From Anaerovirgula multivorans (GTDB lineage: Bacteria > Bacillota > Clostridia > Peptostreptococcales > Natronincolaceae), in the NCBI RefSeq assembly GCF_900188145.1, contig NZ_FZOJ01000003.1, positions 233,558 through 297,557 of the forward strand: DNA of 64,000 bases, read 5' to 3'. The stretch's first letter is position 1; every line of letters begins with the position of its first letter. Shown in pieces: positions 27,031-36,801 of this stretch. The notes beneath the pieces are model-generated. The model was given only the letters and a program-made list of their open reading frames with translations, did not search any database and had not been told where the DNA came from. A program made the translations under genes and the position numbers.

Positions 27031-27073
27031 TAAAGCTCATGCTTTTATGACTTCTCATAAACATAAGCTTTAT
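27031..27073 (-). terminator. Terminator of the PucR gene
   Basis: TAAAGCTTATG and CATGAGCTTTA form an 11-bp stem with one mismatch, followed by TTTTTAT on the minus strand, about 50 bases after the pucR stop. Confidence 0.6.
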
Positions 27074-27120
27074 ACTATCTTATCCTTCATATATAGTTAA
27101 GACTCCTATTGAATAAAGGC

Positions 27121-28770
27121 TCATTTTATTTTTATTAGCTTTTTTAATTTCAATCCCATTTGCAAAGCAAATATTCCCTCAGTATCATTTAACGAGTATC
27201 CTGTTATTTCCTCTATACGATTTAATCTATACCTTAGCGTCTCCACATGAATAAACAACTTGGAGGCCGCTATTTTTCTATTGAAATTATATCTTAAATA
27301 ACACTCTACCGTCTCTAGCAAATTAGTACCTTGATCTTCATCATACTTTTCTAATTTTCTGATGGTCCTATTATAATATTCATGTACTTCATTATCGTCT
27401 TTTAAAGGATATAACAGCTTTATTGTATCTAGTGAGTTAAAATAAATACTGTCATGATTACTAAATAATGCTGCTAGATATGCTTCATTATACATTTTCT
27501 CTATGTTTTTAATACGCTTATAAACATTTGATATCCCCACTGCCACCAAATAAGCATCGTCATAATCTTGCAAAGACGCTACTATTTTAGAAACTACCTC
27601 CTCTAAATGAGCCCTTGCTTCTATATTTGTAAATACAAAAACTTCATTTTTCTTGTCCTTAGATAAATAGTTTCCCTTTTCTAATATATTGTTTAGCACA
27701 CTATAAACACTGTTTTTGCACTCATCTATATGAGTATCTTTTTTTATGTGAATCTTAATACATATACCAACAATATGTCCTTCCCTATCCCAACCAAGGT
27801 CCTTCTCTACATTTTCATAAAATTCGTCAGGAAGCTCTTTATTATTTAACATGATTTCTATAAGCGTCTTATTAAGCCTAGCTTGACTAAAACTCCTAGC
27901 CTGATCTATATCAAGTTTCATGGATATAATTGATATTCCATACTCGATAGAGCTTTGCGCTAGCTTATCAAGCTTAGAGCTATTTACAATGTATACGTAT
28001 CCTAAGGGTTTATTATCTCGTACTAAGGGATAGATACTTATATAGACACCCATAATTTCCTTATTTATACAATAATCCTTAATTTCCTTTACGGCAGGTG
28101 CTCCCTTCTTACTAAAGGGAATCTTGTTGGCTAATTTGTCATAGCTTGAAGAATCAATGATATTATAAGTAATAGGATTAAGGTATCTATCGCATAAAAA
28201 CACATTAGAATTAGATAAATTTGATAGAGAATAGATTATTCCATTAACATCCTTATTTTCAAAAGATAGATCCAATAATTTGGCATAGATGTTGTTCAAA
28301 TTAAGAATATATTCATTTTTTCTATAAAACAACATATTATAAAAACTAGATATTGCTTCAGTATAAATAACATTACGGGAGATCTCTATAAGAGGAACAC
28401 CATACGTATTAGCATCGTCTATTAGCTGCTTACTAATTTCACCAAAATATCTATTCTCCTTAACAGCGACAGCAGATACTTTTCTTTGATGAGCATCTAA
28501 AATCATACTGCTCTTTTTATCCTCTCTATCCTTTAAAGCATACCCAGCTGTCAGCAAAAACTCACCACCAGTTAGCCAGCTAATTCCCTCAGGAGTTTCA
28601 AGTATTGTTATATGCTTGCAGCGATTTTGCAGTCCAGAGCTGCCGCCTAAAAGCTTAAATCCGGCAAAGTCTGGAAGGTTTAATACTTCTTCTACAGTTA
28701 AACTATGCTCGTCATAAACCGCTGTGGTGCTCATCATTTCATTTATAATGTTCGGAATATGATTTTCCAT
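27121..28770 (-). CDS. PucR-family transcriptional regulator
   Basis: A 549-residue regulator: an N-terminal PucR domain (SLTVEEVLNLPDFAGFKLLGG), a central GGDEF-like/CdaR region, and a C-terminal PucR helix-turn-helix (NLLETVECYLRYNFNRKIAA then HVETLRYRLNRIEEITG). Relatives control purine, hydantoin or amino-acid catabolism. Position directly before the OPT operon on the same strand, with a terminator between, makes it the probable local activator or repressor. Confidence 0.87.
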   Translation of the reverse strand: MENHIPNIINEMMSTTAVYDEHSLTVEEVLNLPDFAGFKLLGGSSGLQNRCKHITILETPEGISWLTGGEFLLTAGYALKDREDKKSSMILDAHQRKVSAVAVKENRYFGEISKQLIDDANTYGVPLIEISRNVIYTEAISSFYNMLFYRKNEYILNLNNIYAKLLDLSFENKDVNGIIYSLSNLSNSNVFLCDRYLNPITYNIIDSSSYDKLANKIPFSKKGAPAVKEIKDYCINKEIMGVYISIYPLVRDNKPLGYVYIVNSSKLDKLAQSSIEYGISIISMKLDIDQARSFSQARLNKTLIEIMLNNKELPDEFYENVEKDLGWDREGHIVGICIKIHIKKDTHIDECKNSVYSVLNNILEKGNYLSKDKKNEVFVFTNIEARAHLEEVVSKIVASLQDYDDAYLVAVGISNVYKRIKNIEKMYNEAYLAALFSNHDSIYFNSLDTIKLLYPLKDDNEVHEYYNRTIRKLEKYDEDQGTNLLETVECYLRYNFNRKIAASKLFIHVETLRYRLNRIEEITGYSLNDTEGIFALQMGLKLKKLIKIK

Positions 28771-28937
28771 CTTTGTTCACCTCTTCCAAGAAAAAACTGC
28801 CGACCATGTCCTGTTAATTGTTCCAATGACCTTACTGTTATTTTATCAAAATATACAAGTCCTTACTAGAGGCAAACCAAGAGGCGGTTGAACTTGTCAA
28901 CAATCCAACCTGTTCACACAAAACCTCCTTCAGTTGT

Positions 28938-28971
28938 TTTGCAGTCCACAGTTTTGAGCGAAACCGTATAT
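28938..28971. repeat. Dispersed repeat, core fragment (copy D)
   Basis: TTTGCAGTCCACAGTTTTGA and the following GCGAAACCGTA match the core of copy A (1003-1033) with about four changes; the arms are missing. It lies in the 414-bp gap between the PucR gene and nrdD, which otherwise holds only the hairpin at 29024-29058. Confidence 0.5.
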
Positions 28972-29023
28972 TTCAACTCATAATCACACATCTGTAATAC
29001 CTTCAAGACACAAAATATGTTGA

Positions 29024-29058
29024 AAACCCGTACAGTAATTTTTATACAGTACGGGTTT
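29024..29058 (-). terminator. Probable terminator of nrdD
   Basis: A 10-bp perfect stem, AAACCCGTAC and complement, with an A/T-rich loop that itself nearly pairs. No extended T run, so termination strength is uncertain. Confidence 0.45.
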
Positions 29059-29184
29059 CTAGATACCATGAAGCTAGCTAAATAAAAGTTGTTTGGCTAG
29101 CTCCACCATATTACAGCTATTAAATTTTATTAATATCTATAAACTATTGATGCTCTCTTATTCATCATCCCACCATTTAAGTCT

Positions 29185-31323
29185 TTACGAAATCGCTGTC
29201 TCACAGTATTCAACTTCTTTTTCGGTATCCAACTTTAACGAAACTGCACAATCAAATTCCTGTCGATCCTTGTACTCCTCTTGCTTTCCTTTATTCCAGG
29301 CCTGTACTGGTCTATGGAATCCAACTACCCGTGTCCAGATTTCTGTCTCTCTGCTACATTGTGGACATTCTGGTTGTTCACCTGTTAGATAACCGTGATC
29401 TGGGCATATAGAAAAGGTAGGTGTAATCGTTATGTATGGTATACTACTATTTTCCATTACTTTCTTAATTAAAGTTTTACAGGTTTCTACACTGTCTATC
29501 GCTTCTCCTATAAATCCATGTAGTACTGTTCCCCCTGTGTATAGAGTTTGTAGCCGTTCTTGCAGCTCAAGAGCCTCAAAAATATCCTTTGTATAGCCTA
29601 CAGGAAGCTGCGTTGAATTTGTATAATAGGGTTCTGCCTCTCCTTGTGTATAGATTTTAGGATACATTTTTTTATCTAATCTTGCAAATCTATAGGAAGC
29701 ACCTTCAGCAGGCGAAGCTTCTAGATTCCATAAACTACCGGTTTCCTCTTGGAATATTTGAATCACACGGTTCATAAATTCCATAATTTCTACTGCAAAT
29801 TCATTTCCTTCTTCTGTTGTTATGTCTACCCCCAGTAGATTTACACAAGCCTCATTCATACCATTTAATCCTATTGTAGAGAAATGGTTTTTAAAATACT
29901 CTCCCATACCATCCTTTACTCCCTCTAAATAGTATCTAGAATAAGGATATAACCCAGCATCCATATATTGTTCCAGCACTTTTCTCTTAGATTCACATAT
30001 TTCTTTAGATAGTTCCATTAATTCTCTAACTCTTTTCTTGAACTCTTCCATTGTTGTAGCTGCATAACCTATTCTAGCCATATTTAAAGTTACAACGTTA
30101 ATAGAACCAGTCAAAGGATTGGCGCCGAACAGTCCGCCTCCACGTTTTCTTAATTCTCTATTATCTAATCGCAGACGGCAACACATAGAACGAATATCCT
30201 CGGGAGATAAATCAGAATTTACGAAATTCGCAAAATATGGAGTACCAAACTTTCTTGTCATTTCCATAAGAGAATCTACTACTTCTGCATCCCAAGGAAA
30301 ATCATCAGTAATATTTACTGTTGGAATAGGAAAGCTAAAGGCTCGTCCTGCCCCATCTCCTTCCATCATTACTTCACAGAAGGCTTTATTAAACATATCC
30401 ATTTCCCTTTGGAATTCTCCATAGGTTTTATCCATATTTTCACCGCCAACAATGGCAGGCTGTTTTCTTAATAACTGATGGGGAGCGATATCTAAAGTAA
30501 CATTAGTAAATGGTGTTTGAAAGCCCACTCTTGTTGGTACATTGAGGTTAAAGACAAATCTTTGTAAGGCCTTTTTTACTTGTTCATAATCTAATTGATC
30601 ATAATGAATAAAGGGTGCTAAATATGTATCGAGACTTGAAACTGCCTGAGCACCAGCTGCTTCCCCTTGAAGGGTATAAAGCAAGTTTACTAGCTGCCCT
30701 AATGCTGATTCAAAGTGCTTTGGAGGTTTAGATTCTATTTTTCCTTTAGCTCCTTTGAATCCACGTCTCAAGAATGCTTCTAGATCCCATCCACAGCAAT
30801 AGGGTGCCAATAACCCCAAATCATGTATATGTAAATCTCCTCTTATATGGGCATCTCTCAGCTCTTTTCGGTAAATTTTATTTAACCAATATTTTGTCGT
30901 AATACTTTCGACAATATGATTATTTAATCCTTGTAAAGAAAAACCCATGTTGGCATTTTCGTTAACACGCCAATCCTCTAAGGTAACATATTCTTCTATC
31001 ATTTCTTCTGCATCCATAAAAAGATTTCTAACTTCTCTAATTTCTTCATGTTTTTTCCTATATATTATGTAGGCCTTCGCTGTTTTAGCATGACCCTCTT
31101 CAATTAATATTTTCTCTACAATATCCTGAATATCTTCAACTGAAGGAATACTGGCTCTGTAGGTTTCATTTAAAATATCTACTATCATTTTTGTCAACTT
31201 AGAAGCCTTCATTTCATCTTTGCCTCCAACTGATTGTGCAGCGGCAAAAATAGCACTTCTTATTTTAGCACTGTCAAAATCAACAATTTCACCATTTCTT
31301 TTTTGAACTTTTATAACCCCCAT
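29185..31323 (-). CDS. nrdD: Anaerobic ribonucleoside-triphosphate reductase
   Basis: A 712-residue class III reductase that makes dNTPs by a glycyl radical mechanism. An ATP-cone is at residues 1-95 (VQKRNGEIVDFDSAKI). The catalytic barrel has SMCCRLRLDNREL and GANPLTGSINVVTLN. A C-terminal zinc site (CPDHGYLTGEQPECPQC) precedes the glycyl radical loop RVVGFHRPVQAWNKGKQEE, which is close to but not identical with the usual RVVGYLRPVQNWNKGKQEE. The activase NrdG is not next to it. Ordinary formate-dependent class III length. AGGAGGTCACT precedes the ATG. Confidence 0.94.
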   Translation of the reverse strand: MGVIKVQKRNGEIVDFDSAKIRSAIFAAAQSVGGKDEMKASKLTKMIVDILNETYRASIPSVEDIQDIVEKILIEEGHAKTAKAYIIYRKKHEEIREVRNLFMDAEEMIEEYVTLEDWRVNENANMGFSLQGLNNHIVESITTKYWLNKIYRKELRDAHIRGDLHIHDLGLLAPYCCGWDLEAFLRRGFKGAKGKIESKPPKHFESALGQLVNLLYTLQGEAAGAQAVSSLDTYLAPFIHYDQLDYEQVKKALQRFVFNLNVPTRVGFQTPFTNVTLDIAPHQLLRKQPAIVGGENMDKTYGEFQREMDMFNKAFCEVMMEGDGAGRAFSFPIPTVNITDDFPWDAEVVDSLMEMTRKFGTPYFANFVNSDLSPEDIRSMCCRLRLDNRELRKRGGGLFGANPLTGSINVVTLNMARIGYAATTMEEFKKRVRELMELSKEICESKRKVLEQYMDAGLYPYSRYYLEGVKDGMGEYFKNHFSTIGLNGMNEACVNLLGVDITTEEGNEFAVEIMEFMNRVIQIFQEETGSLWNLEASPAEGASYRFARLDKKMYPKIYTQGEAEPYYTNSTQLPVGYTKDIFEALELQERLQTLYTGGTVLHGFIGEAIDSVETCKTLIKKVMENSSIPYITITPTFSICPDHGYLTGEQPECPQCSRETEIWTRVVGFHRPVQAWNKGKQEEYKDRQEFDCAVSLKLDTEKEVEYCETAIS

Positions 31324-31356
31324 AGTGACCTCCTATTGTATTAAATTTCATCTCGA

Positions 31357-31370
31357 CTACTATATATTGT
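31357..31370. promoter_or_regulatory. Possible NrdR box before nrdD
   Basis: CTACTATATATTGT differs from the NrdR consensus ACACWATATWTTGT at two positions, 34 bases upstream of nrdD. Only one box is visible, whereas NrdR usually uses a pair, and the region is very A/T rich. Confidence 0.3.
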
Positions 31371-31532
31371 ATATATTACATTATTATACCTAATTAAACA
31401 ATAGAACTATAGGCACAAAAAATACTTTTTTCCCATAATTTCTACAGAATACATCGACATCCTTCAAAATTTATTCATTGAACTTTTTTGTTTTTTTAAC
31501 TAGTTATTTGTAGAATTTTCATTCCAAACAAG

Positions 31533-31555
31533 AAAGGGTGTGCAATACACCCTTT
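31533..31555 (-). terminator. Terminator of the 61-residue gene
   Basis: AAAGGGTGT-N5-ACACCCTTT, a perfect 9-bp stem that begins at the stop codon of the gene at 31555-31740. Confidence 0.65.
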
Positions 31556-31740
31556 TATTTCCACTTAGGTCGTTGAAACTCTTCCTGATTTTCTTGGATA
31601 CGTTGGCCTTCTGTTTCTGATACAATATATGCATCTACACCATGTTCATGGTATTGCTTTACCTTCTCAATCGCTTCATCCCTTGACACAACGTTCTCTA
31701 AAACACCATTTTCACTAAATATTATATACTTATCCCTCAT
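31555..31740 (-). CDS. Small conserved-type hypothetical protein, 61 residues
   Basis: A 61-residue soluble, charged protein (MRDKYIIFSENGVLENVV, then a helix with EAIEKVKQYHEHGVDAYIVS). Its pattern of a short beta-hairpin followed by a helix and strand resembles small single-domain proteins of Clostridia, but I cannot name a family. AGGAGGATC precedes the ATG and a terminator abuts the stop, so it is a real single-gene unit. Confidence 0.65.
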   Translation of the reverse strand: MRDKYIIFSENGVLENVVSRDEAIEKVKQYHEHGVDAYIVSETEGQRIQENQEEFQRPKWK

Positions 31741-31808
31741 TTATGATCCTCCTTTATTATATAATCAATTATAGTATTCCTCAAATCCTGTGATATAGAC
31801 GCAGAATA

Positions 31809-31855
31809 AAAAAAGTCCAATTACCTTTTATTTACTCCAGGTATTGGACTTTTTT
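31809..31855 (-). terminator. Terminator of the FMN-binding-type lipoprotein gene
   Basis: AAAAGTCCAAT and its complement plus ACCT/AGGT form a long stem, ending in TTTTTT on the minus strand, just after the lipoprotein stop. Confidence 0.7.
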
Positions 31856-31871
31856 AAACCTAATTCAACGA

Positions 31872-32366
31872 TTATTCTTCTTGTGGTCCTTCTTCTAATG
31901 CTTGAGCAACTACATCTTTAAATTTTTCTACAGTTTGAGTGGCCCCTGATATTGTATCTACCACTTCAACATCTTGTTTTTCAATAAGGTCTTGTTCTAA
32001 TTGTGGGTATGCTTCTGGTGCACTGATACCTGAGGCAGATTCCCATCTTTCATTATACTCTTCATCTTCTGATTTAGGATTATCCTCCTCATCATATTCA
32101 TCATAATTTACTTCAGTAATCTCGCCATCTGCTACAATCAATTCAATTCTAGCTTGCCAGCCTCTTTCATCAGGCTCGAGTTCAGCCTGATAAGTTCCAT
32201 CCTCATAATCCATTTCTCTAGCCTCAGGAGTTTCTTCAGGTGTTTCTTCTGGAGTTTCCTCAGGTGTTTCTTCTGGAGCAGGCGGTGGAACCTCCACTGG
32301 CCTACAGCCTACTGCTGCAAAGATAACCATTACAGCTATAAGTAATAGTACAAATGATTTTTTCAT
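31872..32366 (-). CDS. Lipoprotein with FMN-binding-type domain and TPEE repeats
   Basis: A 164-residue secreted lipoprotein: signal peptide and lipobox AAVGC (Cys about 21), a Pro-rich linker with four tandem copies of EETP, then one FMN-bind-like domain (MDYEDGTYQAELEPDERGW; IELIVADGEITEVNYDEYD; DTISGATQTVEKFK). In flavin-linked relatives the Thr of SGATxT carries covalently attached FMN, so an extracytoplasmic electron carrier is possible; here it is inference. The domain is unusually acidic. ATG at 32366 follows GAGAGGTG; the upstream GTG is part of that site. Confidence 0.8.
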   Translation of the reverse strand: MKKSFVLLLIAVMVIFAAVGCRPVEVPPPAPEETPEETPEETPEETPEAREMDYEDGTYQAELEPDERGWQARIELIVADGEITEVNYDEYDEEDNPKSEDEEYNERWESASGISAPEAYPQLEQDLIEKQDVEVVDTISGATQTVEKFKDVVAQALEEGPQEE

Positions 32367-32448
32367 AAAAGTCACCTCTCAAATAATTTTATTGAACAGA
32401 AATACTTTTATAATGAAATGCCCTTTATCATAGTTTGCACAAAAGTAA

Positions 32449-32485
32449 GCCCTCTATTCGTGATTTTGCATCATAAATAGAAGGC
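32449..32485 (-). terminator. Terminator of the SpoVB-type gene
   Basis: GCC(T)TCTATT and AATAGA(G)GGC pair around a 17-base loop, about 35 bases after the flippase stop codon on the minus strand. No strong T run. Confidence 0.4.
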
Positions 32486-32517
32486 TATTCATAAAATTTT
32501 TGTATCAATAGTTTATT

Positions 32518-34068
32518 TTACTTAAAAAACATTTTTTTTTGATGAGGATGAAGCATATTTGTCAATAGTATAACTCCACCATAGGAAATCATCCCGCATA
32601 ATATAGAAAGTATCGTTGCTAAAGCTTCACGTTGAAGATGTAAATAGCTATAGTTAAATATAAAAACTACTATAATTGCCATAATCGTTGTTGCAAATAC
32701 TGGTTTTATGATTACTTCCTTAATAGGAATTTTTAAAGAAATACTTTTTCTGATTTCAATATAATTCAAGACTGCCACAGAAAAATATCCACAGATGGAG
32801 CCGATCACAGCTCCAATAATATTGAAATGAGTTACTAGCAAGAAATAACTAATAATTACCTTCACAATAACCCCAATAAATAAATTTCTTACGGGAATAA
32901 ATACCTTATTCATTCCCTGTAAAATGCTGGTTAAGGTTTGAGCTAATGCAATAAATAGCACATTAAAGGCTAAGATTTTTAAAATATTTCCACCTGCTTC
33001 TGTTTGCCCCCATAACAGATGAACGATGGGAGAAGCTAGAAGAGAAAGTCCAATAGTGGCTGGCAAAGCGATCATCATGGTGATTTTTATGCCAGTTTGT
33101 GCTTTTTCAATTAACTCTCTCATGTTTTTTCTGCTGTTAGCTTCAGATATTGCAGGCACTAGACTTGCTGCCATTGCCATACTGAAGGTTAAAGGAACAT
33201 TCATAAGGGTAACTGCTTTCCCTGTTAATCTTCCATAAAGTATTGTTGCTCCTTCCAAAGTATAGCCCCCCTGCAGCAGTCTTCCTGGCACAATAATGGA
33301 GTCTATCAGTCCCATAACCGAGCTTAAAATTGCTCCAATAGTAATAGGAATCGCTAACCAAATTAGTCTTCTAACTATAATTAAAGTACCATCTCTATCC
33401 TTTTTATATGTATAGAGGGAGTAATCCACTAATGCTTTTCTTCTCTTTAAGTAGTAAAATAACAACAATAAAGCACCAAAAAAAGCCCCTGCTGTAGCTC
33501 CAAAAGAGGCCGCCCCTGCTGCATAACCTATCCCTCTTTCTATATACATATAAGCTAAGCCCACGCCTATAATCACCCTGCCTATCTGCTCCATGATTTG
33601 AGATAATGCAGTGGGTATCATGATTTGCATTCCTTGAAAATATCCCCTAAAAGCAGACATAATAGATACAAAAAACGGTGCAAAGGATAAACCTATTATG
33701 GAATAGTAGGTCTCCTGTGGCCAATCCAGTAATGTGATGATTGCTTTAGCACCAAAAAATAGAAAGCATGAAGAAAAAATTCCAAGACCAATAATAATAA
33801 AAAATGAAATACGAAAAACCCTTCTAACACCTCCATAATCTCCAACAGCTATTTTTTCGGAAATCATCTTGGAAACAGCAGCAGGCAAACCAATAATAGA
33901 AATAGAAAGCATAATCGTATAAATCGGGTAAGGCAAACCAAAAAGACCCATACCCTCATCATGAATTAGTCTTTGTAACGGGATCTTGAAAAAAACGCCT
34001 AGAAACTTGGCAGTTAGGCCTGCTATACCTAATATGAATGCCCCTTTAATAAATTTTTTATTAGACAT
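32518..34068 (-). CDS. SpoVB/MurJ-type polysaccharide flippase
   Basis: A 516-residue integral membrane protein of the MOP superfamily (polysaccharide transporter/SpoVB group) with about 14 spans. The N-terminus FIKGAFILGIAGLTAKFLGVFFKIPL and the loop LIHDEGMGLFGLPYPIY are typical of SpoVB-like spore-envelope lipid-linked precursor flippases. A role in spore cortex or peptidoglycan precursor export is likely; whether it is SpoVB or a vegetative paralogue cannot be decided. Divergent from pepV. Confidence 0.85.
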   Translation of the reverse strand: MSNKKFIKGAFILGIAGLTAKFLGVFFKIPLQRLIHDEGMGLFGLPYPIYTIMLSISIIGLPAAVSKMISEKIAVGDYGGVRRVFRISFFIIIGLGIFSSCFLFFGAKAIITLLDWPQETYYSIIGLSFAPFFVSIMSAFRGYFQGMQIMIPTALSQIMEQIGRVIIGVGLAYMYIERGIGYAAGAASFGATAGAFFGALLLLFYYLKRRKALVDYSLYTYKKDRDGTLIIVRRLIWLAIPITIGAILSSVMGLIDSIIVPGRLLQGGYTLEGATILYGRLTGKAVTLMNVPLTFSMAMAASLVPAISEANSRKNMRELIEKAQTGIKITMMIALPATIGLSLLASPIVHLLWGQTEAGGNILKILAFNVLFIALAQTLTSILQGMNKVFIPVRNLFIGVIVKVIISYFLLVTHFNIIGAVIGSICGYFSVAVLNYIEIRKSISLKIPIKEVIIKPVFATTIMAIIVVFIFNYSYLHLQREALATILSILCGMISYGGVILLTNMLHPHQKKMFFK

Positions 34069-34248
34069 AAATGTACTCCCTCACAATGAAATATTCTATA
34101 TTAATATATTCTTATGGGGAGTAACATTATGTTTTTTCTTGATTTTCTTTGAATCATAAAAAAACATGCCAAGAATAAATATAACTAATGTAACAAGCCA
34201 TACTAAGTAAAGATAATGGCTTGTTTAATAAATGAAAAGGAGTTTTCT

Positions 34249-35586
34249 ATGGATCAATTAGAAAATATCATTAATGAACAAAAGGATCAATTAATCTCAT
34301 CTCTTCAACAGTTAATTCAATTTAATAGCGTGGAGGGAGAACCTAAAGAAGGTATGCCCTTTGGAAAAGGAGTAGATGATGCACTAAAATTTGTTCTTAA
34401 TCTAGGAAAAGAGTTTGGATTTAAAGCGGTATATAAAGATGGGTATTATGGATACATTGAAATGGGTGAAGGAGAAGAATTAATTGGTTTAGCAGCTCAT
34501 TTAGATGTAGTTCCAGTTGAAAAAGCAGGAACCTGGATTTTCCCACCCTTTAGTGGAAAAATAGCAAACAACAAAATTTATGGGCGGGGTTCTATTGATG
34601 ACAAGGGACCCTTGCTGGCTGCACTTTATGCTATGAAAGCGGTTCGTGAAGCAAAGCTACCCCTAAAAAAAAGGATTCGTCTAATTCTAGGTACGAATGA
34701 AGAAACTGGCTGGAAATGTATAAATAAATATCTTAAGGAAGAAGAAATCCCAGCTTATGGATTTATCCCTGACTCTGATTTTCCTCTAATCAATGCAGAA
34801 AAAAGCCTTTTACAGATTAGACTCACCTCTAAGGAAAAGGTGAATTTTGCCATGATAGGAGGCACTGCTTTAAATAGTGTTCCTGACAGTTGCAGTTATA
34901 CAGGAGAAAAAACAGAAGGTATTATAGCGGCCGCTCATGCTTCAAGCTACAACTATAATTCCGAAGGAAATACCTTTACTCTTTTAGGCAAAACAGCTCA
35001 TTCTGCCAAAACATGGGAAGGGATTAATGCTATTGTTAGAACTGCTATTCTACTATTTAATAATAATATATCCTCTCCTATTATAGATTTTATTGCACAA
35101 GAAGTGGGAGAGGATGTTTATGCTAGAAAAATATTTGATAACTATTATGATACAGTTTCCGGTAAATTAACCTTTAATGTAGCCAAAGTCAACATCGATA
35201 AAGATTTACATGAGGTTTACTTAGATATAAGAATTCCAGTTTTAAAGGAAAAAGAAGAAGTACTATCTCTATTAAAAAGGAGTACATCTAAATATGAATT
35301 AGAGCTAGAGGTTTTGGACTCATTACCTCCTTTATATGTTCCTGAAGATCATCCACTAGTACAAACCTTGAGAATGGTTTATGAAGAAGTAGTCCAGCAA
35401 AATAGTACACCATTGTCAACTGGCGGTGCCACCTATGCAAGAGGCTTTAAAAATTTTGTTGCTTTTGGTCCTCTTTTCCCTGGTGAAGAAAAAATGGCCC
35501 ATAAGCAAAATGAGTATATGAATATAGATAGTTTGATGAAATGCTTTCTTATTTATGCTAAGGCAATTGCTAGCTTAGGGCAGTAG
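34249..35586 (+). CDS. pepV: M20 dipeptidase PepV
   Basis: A 445-residue cytoplasmic Zn dipeptidase. Metal-ligand motifs are all present: AAHLDVVP, GRGSIDDKGP, GTNEETG, PDSDFPL and MAHKQNEY. The inserted lid domain lies between about residues 180 and 380. The family releases amino acids from dipeptides of broad specificity. The ATG at 34249 has AAAAGGAG seven bases before it, so it is preferred to 34216. Convergent with the small gene at 35689, with a shared 19-bp-stem terminator. Confidence 0.92.
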   Translation: MDQLENIINEQKDQLISSLQQLIQFNSVEGEPKEGMPFGKGVDDALKFVLNLGKEFGFKAVYKDGYYGYIEMGEGEELIGLAAHLDVVPVEKAGTWIFPPFSGKIANNKIYGRGSIDDKGPLLAALYAMKAVREAKLPLKKRIRLILGTNEETGWKCINKYLKEEEIPAYGFIPDSDFPLINAEKSLLQIRLTSKEKVNFAMIGGTALNSVPDSCSYTGEKTEGIIAAAHASSYNYNSEGNTFTLLGKTAHSAKTWEGINAIVRTAILLFNNNISSPIIDFIAQEVGEDVYARKIFDNYYDTVSGKLTFNVAKVNIDKDLHEVYLDIRIPVLKEKEEVLSLLKRSTSKYELELEVLDSLPPLYVPEDHPLVQTLRMVYEEVVQQNSTPLSTGGATYARGFKNFVAFGPLFPGEEKMAHKQNEYMNIDSLMKCFLIYAKAIASLGQ

Positions 35587-35642
35587 GTAGATAAGCAGAT
35601 GACCAAAAGTAGATGATTTTGTGTCAGTCCCTTATACAAAGT

Positions 35643-35689
35643 AATAAGAAGGAATGTAGAGTTTTTTCGCCTCTACATTCCTTCTTATT
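35643..35689. terminator. Bidirectional terminator between convergent genes
   Basis: A perfect 19-bp stem starting AATAAGAAGGAATGTAGAG with a 9-base loop of Ts and GC, between pepV and the thiamine-binding-like gene. T-rich on both strands. Confidence 0.8.
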
Positions 35690-35928
35690 TAATGGTCTGC
35701 TGCGTTGGTGATGGTAACTACCATACTTACTTCTCCAGAACCCTGTGCTTCGTTAAATAGTTTTTTTAAACTACTCCATACCTGCTCCTCATTACCATGA
35801 AGATGGGTCGCCATAGGGCCTACATTATATTCTACCCCTTCTCTTTTAAGAGCGTCAATAGAACTGTTAATTACGTCCCCAGCATTTCTACTTTTTAATG
35901 GATATAAAGAAACTTCTGCATGAATCAT
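35689..35928 (-). CDS. MTH1187/YqgV-type thiamine-binding-like protein
   Basis: A 79-residue protein of the small ferredoxin-fold family (DUF77): MIHAEVSLYPL, then VEYNVGPMATHLHG and the C-terminal EVSMVVTITNAAD strand. Members bind thiamine-like molecules or form homo-oligomers. ATG at 35928 follows GGGAG at proper spacing; the longer frame uses GTG inside that site. Single gene. Confidence 0.82.
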   Translation of the reverse strand: MIHAEVSLYPLKSRNAGDVINSSIDALKREGVEYNVGPMATHLHGNEEQVWSSLKKLFNEAQGSGEVSMVVTITNAADH

Positions 35929-36027
35929 GGACACACACTCCCTTTTATCATATTCATTATTAGTATGGAAATCTGGGTCATGCTTTATCCATTCTTCTAT
36001 GCAAAATTTTTATACTATTTTATCCTA

Positions 36028-36801
36028 TTAAGACTCTAATCCCACTAACTCTTTAAATTCTTTTACTTTATTCCTACTAATGGGGATGCTTTTACTCTCA
36101 CACCCTCGCATTTTTATTTGAAGGCTATTATTGAACCAAAGAAACACCTCATCGATTTCATCTAGATTAATAAGAAAGCTTCTATGGGGCCTAAAAAAGC
36201 CAAATCTCGTTAAACGTTCCTCCCATTCTCCAATAGAAATAGTCGTCATAAATTTTCCTCTTTTACTAACTACTTTTGTATTTCTGTCCTCTGTTTCAAT
36301 AAAAATAATATCTTTTAAGCACAGTACATATAGCTTATCGTCCTTTTCTAAAGTGATTTTTTGGGTTTTGTGTTCTATTGATAAATGTCTTTCCAATAAA
36401 TTCTGTACTTGATTTAATGTTTCCTGTGGAGAAGATTTTAAATCATTTTTTAGTTTTTGCATTGTTTTATTAAAACGACTCTCGTCAACTGGTTTCAACA
36501 AATAATCAACAGCAGAATATTCAAAAGCATCGATAGCATATTTATTATAGGCGGTCACAAAGACAATTTTAGGCACCTTAGGTAAATTTATTAATTTGGA
36601 TGCTATATCAAACCCCGTCATGTCACGTAGTTTAATATCCAAAAAAACTACATCGGCTAACTTTTCAGTACATAATTGTATTGCATCTTCCCCATCTGAG
36701 GCCTGCCCTATGACATCAAAGCTAGAATGGCGACTTAGTAATTCAATCAAATTTAGTCTAGCCGGCATCTCATCATCAACAATAATTACAGTATAAGTCA
36801 T
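36028..36801 (-). CDS. LytTR-family response regulator
   Basis: A 257-residue regulator: receiver with DDE near 9-11, phospho-acceptor in VVFLDIKLRDMTG and Lys in LLKPVDESRF, then a LytTR DNA-binding domain (IIFIETEDRNTKVVSKRG; FFRPHRSFLINLDEIDEV). It overlaps the kinase gene by four bases (ATGA), a classical coupled pair. Relatives include LytR/YehT/BtsR, which respond to pyruvate or cell-wall signals. Confidence 0.88.
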   Translation of the reverse strand: MTYTVIIVDDEMPARLNLIELLSRHSSFDVIGQASDGEDAIQLCTEKLADVVFLDIKLRDMTGFDIASKLINLPKVPKIVFVTAYNKYAIDAFEYSAVDYLLKPVDESRFNKTMQKLKNDLKSSPQETLNQVQNLLERHLSIEHKTQKITLEKDDKLYVLCLKDIIFIETEDRNTKVVSKRGKFMTTISIGEWEERLTRFGFFRPHRSFLINLDEIDEVFLWFNNSLQIKMRGCESKSIPISRNKVKEFKELVGLES

